Shown here one piece after another: positions 9,506-18,638 of a stretch of 64,000 nt of DNA; within the stretch, counting starts at the first letter, position 1, and every line of letters begins with the position of its first letter. The notes beneath the pieces were generated by a model. It saw only the letters and a program-made list of their open reading frames with translations, was not told the origin of the DNA and did no database searches. This stretch comes from an uncultured Burkholderiales bacterium (GTDB lineage Bacteria > Pseudomonadota > Gammaproteobacteria > Burkholderiales > Burkholderiaceae), in NCBI GenBank assembly GCA_946480465.1, contig CAMLJY010000002.1:62001-126000 (forward strand), in the 5' to 3' direction. A program made the translations under genes and the position numbers.

Positions 9506-10801
9506 TTGCTGCAGCAGATCATCGACCGCCGTTTGGCCGGGAAGAACAAGTCGATTGGGAACCGCGAGCGCTTCATGCGGCGCTACAAGGACCACATCAA
9601 GGAAGCGGTGAAGAAGGCCGTCGATGGCCGCGGCATCCGTGACCTGGAGCGCGGCGAAGAGATCCGCATTCCCAAGAAGGACTTGTCGGAGCCGGTGTTC
9701 CACCACGGCCAGGGCGGGGTGCGCGAGATCGTGCACCCCGGCAACAAGGAATACATCCGCGGCGACCGCATCGAGCGGCCCAAGGGCGGTGGGGGCGGCG
9801 GCAGTGGCAAGGGCCAGGCGAGCGACCAGGGCGAAGGTGAAGACGACTTCACCTTCACGCTCAGCAAGGAAGAGTTCATGCAGGTCTTCTTCGAGGACCT
9901 GGCCTTGCCGCACCTGATCCGCACGCAGCTGGCCGAAACGCCCGAGTGGCGCAGCCAGCGCGCCGGCTTCGTCAGCGACGGCACGCCGAACAACCTGCAC
10001 GTGGTGCGCTCGATGCGCGGCGCCATCGGGCGGCGCCTGGCCATCGGTTCCGGCTCGCGCCGCGAACTGCGTGAGCTGGAAGAGAAGCTGGCGCAGTTGG
10101 TGATCGCCGCCGCGGCGGGCGACGCCGACGCGAAGAAGCAGATCCCGCCGCTGGAGGAAGAGATCGCGGCGCTGCGCAACCGGCTCGACCGCATCCCCTA
10201 CCTCGACCCGATCGACCTGCGCTTTCGCAATCGCATCCGGGTGCCGGTGCCGACCTCCAAGGCGGTGATGTTCTGCCTGATGGACGTGTCGGGCTCGATG
10301 GACGAGGGACGCAAGGACTTGTCCAAGCGCTTCTTCATCCTGCTGTACCTGTTCCTGACGCGGCACTACGAAAAGATCGACATCGTCTTCATCCGCCACC
10401 ACACGCAGGCGCAGGAGGTGGACGAGGAGAACTTCTTCCATGCCCGCGAGACCGGCGGCACCGTGGTGTCCAGCGCGCTGGTGCTGATGGAGGAAATCAT
10501 CCGCGCCCGCTACAACCCCAGCGAGTGGAACATCTACGGCGCCCAGGCCAGCGACGGCGACAACTGGCACCACGATTCGGGCCGTTGCCGCGAGCTGCTG
10601 GCCGAGAAGCTGCTGCCGCTGGTGCGCTACTTCGCCTACGTGCAGGTGGCCGAGGAAGAGCAGAACCTGTGGGAGGAGTACTCGCAACTGGCCGAGCAGC
10701 ACAAGCACTTCGCGATGCGCAAGGCCACCGAGGCTTCCCAGATCTACCCTGTGTTCCGCGACCTGTTCAAGAAGGAAGGGGCGACCGCTGCGGCCGCCTG
10801 A
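9506..10801 (+). CDS. yeaH: UPF0229/DUF444 family protein YeaH
   Basis: A 431-residue YeaH homologue, partner of PrkA. The C-terminal half is a von Willebrand A-like domain with a metal-site motif DVSGSMDEG near residue 261. The N-terminus IDRRLAGKNKS and the following RYKDHIKEAVKKA are family hallmarks. The start is a TTG at 9506, forced because an in-frame TAA directly precedes it. That places the start codon right against the end of a short upstream frame containing the palindrome. A glycine/serine-rich linker lies around residue 95. Function is uncertain; co-occurrence with PrkA and SpoVR links it to stress signalling. Confidence 0.94.
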   Translation: MLQQIIDRRLAGKNKSIGNRERFMRRYKDHIKEAVKKAVDGRGIRDLERGEEIRIPKKDLSEPVFHHGQGGVREIVHPGNKEYIRGDRIERPKGGGGGGSGKGQASDQGEGEDDFTFTLSKEEFMQVFFEDLALPHLIRTQLAETPEWRSQRAGFVSDGTPNNLHVVRSMRGAIGRRLAIGSGSRRELRELEEKLAQLVIAAAAGDADAKKQIPPLEEEIAALRNRLDRIPYLDPIDLRFRNRIRVPVPTSKAVMFCLMDVSGSMDEGRKDLSKRFFILLYLFLTRHYEKIDIVFIRHHTQAQEVDEENFFHARETGGTVVSSALVLMEEIIRARYNPSEWNIYGAQASDGDNWHHDSGRCRELLAEKLLPLVRYFAYVQVAEEEQNLWEEYSQLAEQHKHFAMRKATEASQIYPVFRDLFKKEGATAAAA

Positions 10802-10808
10802 CACCGAC

Positions 10809-12368
10809 ATGAGTGCTCTGCCGACATTCGAGCGACCGCTGCGCGGCCCCGTCCCCTGGCACGGCAAGGTGGAGCGCCTGCCCGGGCCCAGTGACTGGTC
10901 GTTCGAGCTGATCGAGCGTTATCACGAGGTGATCCGCCGCACCGCCGAGCGCTATGGCCTGGACACCTACCCGAACCAGCTCGAGATCATCACCGCCGAG
11001 CAGATGATGGACGCCTACGCATCCGTCGGCATGCCGGTGAACTACCGCCACTGGAGCTATGGCAAGGAATTCATCGCGACGGAGCGCAACTACAAGCGCG
11101 GCGCGATGGGCCTGGCCTACGAGATCGTCATCAACAGCAATCCCTGCATCAGCTACCTGATGGAGGAGAACACGATGGCGATGCAGGCGCTGGTGATCGC
11201 GCATGCCGCCTACGGCCACAACAGCTTCTTCAAGGGCAACTACCTGTTCCGCATGTGGACCGATGCGTCGTCGATCATCGACTACCTGGTCTACGCGAAG
11301 AACTACATCGCCGAATGCGAGGAGCGCTACGGCCTGGACACGGTCGAGACTTTCCTCGATTCCTGCCATGCGTTGTCCAACCACGGCGTCGACCGTTATC
11401 GCCGCCCGAGCCGCAAGAGCCTGGCGCAGGAGCTGGCCGACCGCAAGGATCGCGAGGCCTATGCCCAGCGCCAGGTCAACGACCTGTGGCGCACGCTGCC
11501 GCGGCCCGCGACCAGGTCCGAGGTCGCGCAGGAGACCCGCCGCTTCCCTGAAGAGCCGCAGGAGAACCTGCTGTACTTCATCGAGAAGAACGCGCCGCTG
11601 CTGGAGCCCTGGCAGCGCGAGGTGGTGCGCATCGTGCGCAAGGTGGCGCAGTACTTCTACCCGCAGCGCCAGAGCCAGGTGATGAACGAGGGCTGGGCCA
11701 CCTTCTGGCACCACCGGCTGCTGAACACGATGTACGACGAAGGCTGGCTCACCGATGGCGTGATGATCGAGTGGCTGAAGTCGCACACCAACGTGGTCTA
11801 CCAGCCGCGCGTGGGCGATCGCGGCTACAGCGGGCTCAACCCCTATGCGCTCGGCTTCGCGATGTACACCGACATCAAGCGCATCTGCGAAGACCCGACC
11901 GACGAGGACCGCGAGTGGTTCCCCGAGATCGCCGGCGCCGACTGGGTGCCCACGCTCGACCATGCGATGCGCAACTACAAGGACGAGAGCTTCATCGGCC
12001 AGTACCTCAGCCCCAAGCTGATGCGCGACTTCCGCCTCTTCGCGATCACCGACGACGAGAAGGAAAGCGAGCTGGAGGTCAGCGCGATCCACGACGACAA
12101 CGGCTACCGCCGTGTGCGCGAAGCCTTGTCGCGCCAGTACGACCTGGGCTCGCGCGAGCCGAACATCCAGGTTTGGAACGTCAACCTGCGCGGCGACCGT
12201 TCGCTGACGCTGCGGCACTTCCAGCACAACGACCGGCCGCTGGACGACGGCGCGCAGGAGGTGCTCAAGCACGTGGCTCGGCTGTGGGGCTTCGGCGTGC
12301 ACCTGGAGAGCGTCAACTCCAAGAGCGACGTGACCAAACGCTGGTCGGTCGGCGCGCCGCAGGAGTGA
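10809..12368 (+). CDS. spoVR: SpoVR family protein (YcgB)
   Basis: A 519-residue SpoVR/YcgB protein of normal length, seven bases after yeaH. Conserved segments include YPNQLEIITAEQMMDAYAS, AHAAYGHNSFFKGNYLF and MNEGWATFWHH. The histidine- and glutamate-rich conserved motifs suggest metal binding (inference). In Bacillus SpoVR affects spore cortex formation, but proteobacterial homologues occur in non-sporulating cells as the third gene after prkA and yeaH, as here. The molecular activity is unknown. The 127 bp after it contain no gene. Confidence 0.95.
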   Translation: MSALPTFERPLRGPVPWHGKVERLPGPSDWSFELIERYHEVIRRTAERYGLDTYPNQLEIITAEQMMDAYASVGMPVNYRHWSYGKEFIATERNYKRGAMGLAYEIVINSNPCISYLMEENTMAMQALVIAHAAYGHNSFFKGNYLFRMWTDASSIIDYLVYAKNYIAECEERYGLDTVETFLDSCHALSNHGVDRYRRPSRKSLAQELADRKDREAYAQRQVNDLWRTLPRPATRSEVAQETRRFPEEPQENLLYFIEKNAPLLEPWQREVVRIVRKVAQYFYPQRQSQVMNEGWATFWHHRLLNTMYDEGWLTDGVMIEWLKSHTNVVYQPRVGDRGYSGLNPYALGFAMYTDIKRICEDPTDEDREWFPEIAGADWVPTLDHAMRNYKDESFIGQYLSPKLMRDFRLFAITDDEKESELEVSAIHDDNGYRRVREALSRQYDLGSREPNIQVWNVNLRGDRSLTLRHFQHNDRPLDDGAQEVLKHVARLWGFGVHLESVNSKSDVTKRWSVGAPQE

Positions 12369-12495
12369 TGGCGCCCCGCGCGATCGTGGGCGATGCCACA
12401 CGACGCCCGCGGCCACGGCGCCAAGTCCGCGCCAGCACTCAAGTTCTCGGGGTTCTCCGTCGATAGGACGAGGACACACCAGCGGCCTGGCCCGC

Positions 12496-15400
12496 ATGGT
12501 GCCTTCGCCCTTGCCGGAGCGCTCCTTGTCCCTGATCTCGTTCTGCCACCGCTGGATGCCTCTGCGCCGCTCGCCGCCGCGTGGGCCCCTGGCGGCGGGC
12601 GAGGGCGCGGCTGCGCCGGCGCGCTTCACGCACTGGCGCGTGCGCCTGGCCTTGTACGGCGTGCTGGCGGTGCTGGGCGCGCTGCTGCTGGGCCTGGGCT
12701 GGCAGACCGACCGGCGCGAGACCGAGCGGCGCCATGATGCCGAGATCGTCGGCCTGGCGGCCCGCCAGGGCATGTGGAGCCAGCACATCGCGCGCGTCGG
12801 CGCGCTGCAGTGGGCGGCCCCTTCCGATCCGCAACCTGCGGCGCAGTCGCTGCGCCGGGCGATCGATGCCATGCAGGCTGAAGCGCGGCGCCTGGCGGAA
12901 CTGGTCGAGATCCAAAGCCGCAGCGCCGCGGTGTCCGCCGGTGCACTGCGCCCGGCACTGCCCGAGTGGCAGGAAGCGCGCGACCGGCTGATCCACCGCG
13001 CCGAAGGCGTGCGGCGAAGCCTGCTCGAGCAGGAGGACGTCGAATGGCTGCACGCCGCCGTCGCGGCGCTGCAGATGGAGGCAGAGCCGGTGCTCGGGTC
13101 GGCGCAGCGCCTTGCACGGCAAAGCGCTGAAGTCGCGCAAGCCCGCAGCAAGGCCGCTGATGCCGGGCAGCGGCAGACCGCCTTGTTCGCCGCCGCGCTG
13201 CTGCTGTTGCTGGCCCTGGGCGTGGCCGAACCCACCGTGCGCGCGGTGCAGCGCCAGACGCGCCGGCTGGCCGCGCAGGCCGATGAGCTGGCCTGCCAGG
13301 CCCTGGTGGCCGCGCGCACCAACCACGCGGTGCTCGTCGGCGACGCCAAGGGCCGCATCCGCTGGGCCAACCAGGCCTTCGAGCGCATCACCGGCTACGC
13401 GGCTTCGGAAGTGATCGGCCACAACCCCGTGCGGCTGCTGCAGGCGGCCGAGGCCGATCCGCAGGTGGTGCAGCGCATGCGGGATGCTCAGGCCGGCGGC
13501 TGCGGCCTGCGGGTCGAGTTGCTGACACGCAACCGGAGCGGCCGCGACCACTGGCTGGACCTGGACATGCAGCCGCTGCACGACCCCTCAGGGAACGTCA
13601 CCGGCTTCGTCGTCGTCGCCAGCGACATCACCGAGCGTGTCACCGAACGCCTGAAGGCCGCGGCGCTGCTGGCCGCGCTGCCCACTGGCGTGCTGGTGCA
13701 GGACGGGCAGGGCCGCAGCACCGACTGCAACCCCGCCGGCCTGCGCATGCTGGGCCTGAGCCACGAGCAGCTGCTGCGCCAGAGCCCGCTGCCGCCGCAC
13801 TGGAAGGTGCTGCGCGAAGACCTGAGCGAATGCCCGCTGGAAGAGCGCCCCGGCACGCTGGCGCTGCGCAGCGGCCAGGGCCTGCACGGGCTGACGCTGG
13901 GCGTGACCCGGCCCGACGGCGAGATGCGCTGGCTGCTCGTCAATGCCGAGCCGATCACCGATGCGCTGGGCCGCTCCGCCGGCGTCGTGTCCTGCTTCAT
14001 CGACGTGACGGAGCAGCGCAACCAGCGCGTGCTGCTGGAAATGACGGTCGATGCCGCGGGGGTCGGCACCTGGCAGTGGGACATGCGCAGCGGCGAGTAC
14101 CTCGTCAACGATCGCCTGATGACCATGCTGGGCTACCGCCCGGGCGAATTCGCGCTGCGCGGCAACGTGCTCGACGACCTGATCCATCCCGACGACGCGG
14201 AGCCGCGCCGCCAGGCGCTGCAGATGCACCTGCACAACCCGGAGATCCCGTTCCGCTGCGAGCAGCGCCTGCGCCGTCCCGACGGCGAGTGGGCCACGGT
14301 GCTGAGCTGCGGCACCGTGATCGAGCGCAGCGACAACGGCCGCCCGCGCCGCATGGCCGGCCTGCATTTCGACATGACGGAGCAGATGCAGATGCAGGCC
14401 ATGCTGCGCCACGCCGCGCGCACCGACGGCCTGACGCAGCTGCCCAACCGCGCCGCGGTGTTCGACCGCGTGCAGCAGGTGCTGCAGCGCGCGGCCAGCC
14501 AGCCCGGCTTCGGCTACGCCGTGCTGTTCATGGACTTCGACCGCTTCAAGCAGGTCAACGACACGCTGGGCCACGCCGTCGGCGACGAGCTGCTGCGCCA
14601 GATCGCCCAGCGCCTGCGCAGCGCGCTGCGCGTGGGCGACCTGATCGGCCACGCGCCACGCTATGAGCACACCGCGGGGCGCATCGGCGGCGACGAGTTC
14701 GTCGTCGTGCTGGAGCAGGTGCGCGGCCGCGACGATGCCTGCGCCGTCGCGCGGCGCCTGCTCGAATCGCTGGCCGAGCCGTACCGCATCGGGCCGCACG
14801 TGGTGCATTCCACCGCCAGCATCGGCATCGTCACCTCGGAGCAGGCGGCCAACGACGCCAACACCGTGATGCGCGACGCCGACACCGCGATGTACGAGGC
14901 CAAGCGCAGCGGACGCGGCCGCTACGTGGTGTTCGACCCAACGATGCACGAGCGCGTGGCGAACAGCCTGGGCATCGAGAACGACCTGCGCCTGGCCCTG
15001 GAGCGGGACGAGCTTTTCGTGGTTTATCAACCCGTGGTCGACCTGAGTGCCGCCGGCGGCTGCGCGGTGGAGGCGCTGGTGCGCTGGCGCCATCCCGCGC
15101 GCGGCCTGGTGTCGCCTGCCGAGTTCATCCCGGTGGCCGAGGAGTCGGGGCTGATCGTCGAGGTCGGCCGCCAGGTGCTCGCCTCGGCCTGCCGCCAGTT
15201 CATGGCCTGGCGTCAGCAGCTGGGCGACAAGGCGCCGGTCTCGGTGGCGGTCAACCTGTCGCCGGTGCAGCTGCGCCACCCCACGCTGCTGGATGACGTG
15301 CAGGCCTGCCTGCGCGCCACCGGCATCCAGCCGCGCCAGCTGCAGCTGGAGGTGACCGAAAGCCTGGCCGCGCAGGACGAGCTGGCGCGCACGCGGCTGC

Positions 15401-15762
15401 GGGAACTGAAAGCGCTGGGCCTGGGCCTGTCGCTGGACGACTTCGGGACCGGCTACTCGTCGCTCGCCTGCCTGCACCAGCTGCCGGTGGACACGGTGAA
15501 GATCGACCGCAGCTTCGTCAGCCATGCCGAGCACAGCGAATACCACCGCGCCTTGATCGAGGCGACCATCCGCGTCGCGCAGACGCTGGGCATGGGCACC
15601 GTTGCCGAGGGCATCGAGACCGACGGCCAGGCGGCGCTGATGGCCGAGCTGCAGTGCGGCCGCGGCCAGGGCTACCTGTTCAGCAAGCCGCTGGAGCCCG
15701 GCGAGGCCACGCGCTGGATGGCGCGGCGTGCGGACCGCGCGGCGGCGGCACGCGCGGCCTGA
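12496..15762 (+). CDS. Membrane sensor with PAS, GGDEF and EAL domains
   Basis: A 1088-residue hybrid cyclic-di-GMP enzyme. Membrane segments lie at about residues 51-68 and 228-246, framing a periplasmic sensor. The sensor reads LAARQGMWSQHIARVGAL, resembling the helical NarX/PilJ-type input domain. Three PAS-like domains follow (about 275-385, 390-505 and 512-632). The cyclase motif GGDEF is intact at 731-735, and the phosphodiesterase signature EAL is intact at 859-861 in VEALVRWRHP. DDFGTGYSSL and VKIDRSFV are also present. Both activities are therefore possible; which dominates cannot be told. The exact start is uncertain: the first 45 residues are low in family character. Confidence 0.93.
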   Translation: MVPSPLPERSLSLISFCHRWMPLRRSPPRGPLAAGEGAAAPARFTHWRVRLALYGVLAVLGALLLGLGWQTDRRETERRHDAEIVGLAARQGMWSQHIARVGALQWAAPSDPQPAAQSLRRAIDAMQAEARRLAELVEIQSRSAAVSAGALRPALPEWQEARDRLIHRAEGVRRSLLEQEDVEWLHAAVAALQMEAEPVLGSAQRLARQSAEVAQARSKAADAGQRQTALFAAALLLLLALGVAEPTVRAVQRQTRRLAAQADELACQALVAARTNHAVLVGDAKGRIRWANQAFERITGYAASEVIGHNPVRLLQAAEADPQVVQRMRDAQAGGCGLRVELLTRNRSGRDHWLDLDMQPLHDPSGNVTGFVVVASDITERVTERLKAAALLAALPTGVLVQDGQGRSTDCNPAGLRMLGLSHEQLLRQSPLPPHWKVLREDLSECPLEERPGTLALRSGQGLHGLTLGVTRPDGEMRWLLVNAEPITDALGRSAGVVSCFIDVTEQRNQRVLLEMTVDAAGVGTWQWDMRSGEYLVNDRLMTMLGYRPGEFALRGNVLDDLIHPDDAEPRRQALQMHLHNPEIPFRCEQRLRRPDGEWATVLSCGTVIERSDNGRPRRMAGLHFDMTEQMQMQAMLRHAARTDGLTQLPNRAAVFDRVQQVLQRAASQPGFGYAVLFMDFDRFKQVNDTLGHAVGDELLRQIAQRLRSALRVGDLIGHAPRYEHTAGRIGGDEFVVVLEQVRGRDDACAVARRLLESLAEPYRIGPHVVHSTASIGIVTSEQAANDANTVMRDADTAMYEAKRSGRGRYVVFDPTMHERVANSLGIENDLRLALERDELFVVYQPVVDLSAAGGCAVEALVRWRHPARGLVSPAEFIPVAEESGLIVEVGRQVLASACRQFMAWRQQLGDKAPVSVAVNLSPVQLRHPTLLDDVQACLRATGIQPRQLQLEVTESLAAQDELARTRLRELKALGLGLSLDDFGTGYSSLACLHQLPVDTVKIDRSFVSHAEHSEYHRALIEATIRVAQTLGMGTVAEGIETDGQAALMAELQCGRGQGYLFSKPLEPGEATRWMARRADRAAAARAA

Positions 15763-15801
15763 CCTCCGAAGTACGCGGCCGCGCGCCGGGCACCGCTTCG
15801 G

Positions 15802-17220
15802 CTACAGGCTGAAAATCTTGCCCGGGTTCAGGATGTTCTTCGGGTCCAGCGCCCGCTTCAGTACCCGCATCGTCTCCACCGCGCCGCCACCGGCCTCGTC
15901 CAGCAGGAAGCCCTGCTTGTGCAGGCCGATGCCGTGCTCGCCGGTGCAGGTGCCCTCCAGGCTCAACGCGTGCTGCACCAGCTGGTGGTTCAGGCGCTCG
16001 GCCAGCTCGCGCTCGGCCGGAATCGCCGGGTCGATCAGGTAGGCGATGTGGAAGTTGCCGTCGCCGACGTGGCCGACGATGTAGTACGGCAGGCCGGCCG
16101 CCTCGGCCTCGGACACCGCCAGCGCGATGCAATCGGCCAGGCGCGAGATCGGCACGCAGGTGTCCGTGGTGACAGTGCGGCAGCCCGGCTTCAGCTGCAG
16201 CGCGGCGAAGTAGGCGTGGTGGCGCGCGGTCCACAAGCGAGAGCGCTCCTCGGGCGTGGTCGCCCATTCGAAATCCTCGCCGCCGTGTTCGCGCGCGGCT
16301 TCCTGCACGGTGCGCGCCTGCTCGGACACGGCGGCTTCGCTGCCGTGGAATTCCATCAGCAGCATCGGCGCCTCGCGCAGCGCCAGCTTGTCGTGGCGGT
16401 TGACCGCGCGCACCGCGTTGGCATCCAGCAGCTCGCAGCGGGCGATCGGTACGCCGAGCTGGATGATGTCGATGGTGGTGGCCACCGCGTCGGCGATGGT
16501 CGGGAACGTGCACACGGCGGCGGATACCGATTCGGGCTGCGGGTAGAGCTTCAGCGTTACTTCGGTGATGACGCCGAGCGTGCCCTCGCTACCCACCAAA
16601 AGACGCGTCAAGTCGTAGCCGGCGCTGGACTTGCGCGCCCGCGTGCCGGTGCGGATGACTTCGCCGCTGGCCAGCACCACCTCCAGCGCCAGCACGTTCT
16701 CGCGCATCGTGCCGTAGCGCACCGCATTCGTGCCGCTGGCGCGGGTGGCGGCCATGCCGCCGAGCGAGGCGTCGGCGCCGGGGTCGATGGGAAAGAAGAG
16801 GCCCGTGTGGCGGATCTCCTCGTTCAGCTGCTTGCGGGTGACCCCGGGCTGCACGGTGACCGTCAGGTCCTCCGGGTTCAGCCGCAGTACGCGGTTCATG
16901 CGGGACACGTCGATGCTGATGCCGCCCTGCACGGCGAGCAGGTGGCCTTCCAGCGAGGAGCCGACACCGAAGGGGATCACCGGCACCTCGCAGCGCGCGG
17001 CCAGCGCGACGGCATCGGCCACGTCCTGGGTGCTCTCGGCGAAGACCACCGCCTCGGGCGGCGGCACGTCAAAAGGCGATTCGTCGCGCCCGTGCTGCTC
17101 GCGCACCGCGAGCGCGGTGGAGCATCCCGCGCCGAAGCGGGCCTTCAGCGCGTCGATCATCGCCGCAGGCACCGGCCGCGGAGCCATCGGCAGAAGATGG
17201 GCGGGCAGCGTGGCGTTCAT
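15802..17220 (-). CDS. FAD-binding oxidoreductase, D-lactate dehydrogenase/glycolate oxidase GlcD type
   Basis: A 472-residue flavoprotein of the FAD_binding_4 / FAD-oxidase_C architecture. FAD contacts are suggested by VIPFGVGSSLEGHLLAV, DPGADASLGGMAATRASGTN and VGSEGTLGVITEVTLKLYP. The C-terminal domain carries GHVGDGNFHIAYLI and ends with GEHGIGLHKQGFL. Such enzymes oxidise D-lactate or other 2-hydroxyacids and pass electrons to cytochrome c or quinone. The exact substrate cannot be fixed. An in-frame extension to 17922 exists but overlaps the divergent adenosyltransferase gene, so the ATG at 17220 is preferred. Confidence 0.9.
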   Translation of the reverse strand: MNATLPAHLLPMAPRPVPAAMIDALKARFGAGCSTALAVREQHGRDESPFDVPPPEAVVFAESTQDVADAVALAARCEVPVIPFGVGSSLEGHLLAVQGGISIDVSRMNRVLRLNPEDLTVTVQPGVTRKQLNEEIRHTGLFFPIDPGADASLGGMAATRASGTNAVRYGTMRENVLALEVVLASGEVIRTGTRARKSSAGYDLTRLLVGSEGTLGVITEVTLKLYPQPESVSAAVCTFPTIADAVATTIDIIQLGVPIARCELLDANAVRAVNRHDKLALREAPMLLMEFHGSEAAVSEQARTVQEAAREHGGEDFEWATTPEERSRLWTARHHAYFAALQLKPGCRTVTTDTCVPISRLADCIALAVSEAEAAGLPYYIVGHVGDGNFHIAYLIDPAIPAERELAERLNHQLVQHALSLEGTCTGEHGIGLHKQGFLLDEAGGGAVETMRVLKRALDPKNILNPGKIFSL

Positions 17221-17316
17221 GGCGGTTCCCGGGTCGGTCAAAGGTATGACGATTCTAGGAGCCGGGGATCGGGCAAGATCGCAGCCCTCCTTTGCACCCA
17301 TGCCCAGCCCCGCACC

Positions 17317-17901
17317 ATGGCCAACCGACTTTCCCAGATCGCAACGCGCACCGGCGATGACGGCACCACCGGCCTCGGCGACGGCAGCCGGGTGCCCAAG
17401 GACCATTTGCGGGTGCAGGCCATGGGTGATGTCGACGAACTGAATTCCAGCCTCGGGGTGCTGCTGGCCGAGCCGCTGCCGGCCGACGTGCGCGAGTTGC
17501 TGGTGGTCATCCAGCACGAGCTGTTCAACCTCGGTGGTGAACTGTCGATCCCCGGCTACACGCTGCTGAAGCCGGAGGCGGTGCTGGCGCTGGACCAGGC
17601 GCTGGCGACGCACAACGCAGCACTGCCGCGGCTGGCCGAATTCATCCTGCCGGCCGGCACGCGCAGTGCGGCGCTGGCGCACGTGAGCCGCAGCATCGCC
17701 CGGCGGGCCGAGCGGGCGGTGGTGGCGTTGGCCCAGCAAGAGAAGGTGAACGAGGCGCCGCGCCAGTACCTGAACCGCCTGTCGGACCTGCTGTTCGTGC
17801 TGGCCCGCGTATTGAACCGCGCCAACCTCGATGGCCTGGGCGGTGACGACGTCTACTGGCGCAGCGAAAGACTCGCCGCGCAGCAGGCCCAGGAGGAGTG
17901 A
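17317..17901 (+). CDS. Cob(I)alamin adenosyltransferase, PduO type
   Basis: A 194-residue PduO-type ATP:cob(I)alamin adenosyltransferase, which makes coenzyme B12 from cobalamin and ATP. The N-terminal ATP-binding motif is TRTGDDGTTGLGDGSRVPK, followed by GDVDELNSSLGVL. The later helix carries the conserved SRSIARRAERAVVAL and YLNRLSDLLFVLARVLN. It is divergent from the dehydrogenase with a 96-bp gap. No other cobalamin gene is nearby. An 85-bp tandem repeat begins 15 bp after the stop. Confidence 0.95.
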   Translation: MANRLSQIATRTGDDGTTGLGDGSRVPKDHLRVQAMGDVDELNSSLGVLLAEPLPADVRELLVVIQHELFNLGGELSIPGYTLLKPEAVLALDQALATHNAALPRLAEFILPAGTRSAALAHVSRSIARRAERAVVALAQQEKVNEAPRQYLNRLSDLLFVLARVLNRANLDGLGGDDVYWRSERLAAQQAQEE

Positions 17902-17915
17902 CCGCCGGCGCCGCG

Positions 17916-18108
17916 TACTCACGGGGCCGGGTGCTCCAGCGCGGCCAGCGCCCGGCCGCTCCGAAGCGGCCGCGCCACCCGCTTGGCGGGTGGCCCCGTG
18001 TACTCACGGGGCCGGGTGCTCCAGCGCGGCCAGCGCCCGGCCGCTCCGAAGCGGCCGCGCCACCCGCTTGGCGGGTGGCCCCGTGTACTCACGGGGCCGG
18101 GTGCTCCA
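17916..18108. repeat. 85-bp tandem repeat, 2.3 copies
   Basis: Two complete identical-looking 85-bp copies (17916-18000 and 18001-18085) are followed by the first 23 bp of a third (18086-18108). Each unit contains hairpins such as CCACCCGC/GCGGGTGG and, across the junction, CCGTG-TACT-CACGG. It fills the space between two convergent genes, ending two bases before the stop of the EF-hand gene. It could terminate both transcripts. No coding or CRISPR character. Confidence 0.9.
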
Positions 18109-18110
18109 TG

Positions 18111-18485
18111 TCAAGGGGCCGCGCGATAGCCCATCTTGAATTCGTCCCAGTTGAGCTGGCCGTCCTTGTTCTTGTCCAGATCGGCGAAGCGCGACGAGAT
18201 CACCGGGAGCTTCGCACTCTCTTCGCGGTTCAGCTGGCCGTCCTTGTTGGCGTCGGCGCCCTTGAAGGCGGCCTGCGCCGGCTCGTCCTGCGCCGGTTGC
18301 GGCGAGGGCTGGTTCGGCTGCTGCTGTTGGGACGAGGGCTGCGCGGGTGAGGTGGCCGGCTGCGCGCCGGATGAGGTCGGCGGCGTGACCGGCGTCGCCG
18401 GGCTGGTCGCCTGGGCGGCGGCCGATCCGGCGATGCACAGACCGGCGGTCAGGGCGATCAGGCTGGCAACGGGCTTGTGGTGCAT
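18111..18485 (-). CDS. Exported EF-hand calcium-binding protein
   Basis: A 124-residue protein with an N-terminal signal peptide, probably cut after SAAAQA, and a proline/glutamine/serine-rich linker at about residues 28-68. Two EF-hand loops follow: DANKDGQLNREE and DLDKNKDGQLNWDEF. It is likely a periplasmic or outer-surface calcium-binding protein. The start is supported by CAGGAG seven bases ahead. The stop lies at the edge of the 85-bp tandem repeat. Specific function unknown. Confidence 0.85.
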   Translation of the reverse strand: MHHKPVASLIALTAGLCIAGSAAAQATSPATPVTPPTSSGAQPATSPAQPSSQQQQPNQPSPQPAQDEPAQAAFKGADANKDGQLNREESAKLPVISSRFADLDKNKDGQLNWDEFKMGYRAAP

Positions 18486-18638
18486 GGGAACTCCTGTCTC
18501 AAGCGATGGATGAGGAGCGCCATTGCACGCAAGAACGCCGGCTGCAGCCAGTGTTCTTGCCCAGCGTTGCTCGGCTTACGTGCAGGCGGAGAGCCGATAC
18601 CTGACGTTGCGAGCACACACTTACATGCGTTGCCGGAT

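Noticed and set aside
17916..18108. CRISPR array
   Set aside because: The units are contiguous 85-bp repeats with no variable spacers.
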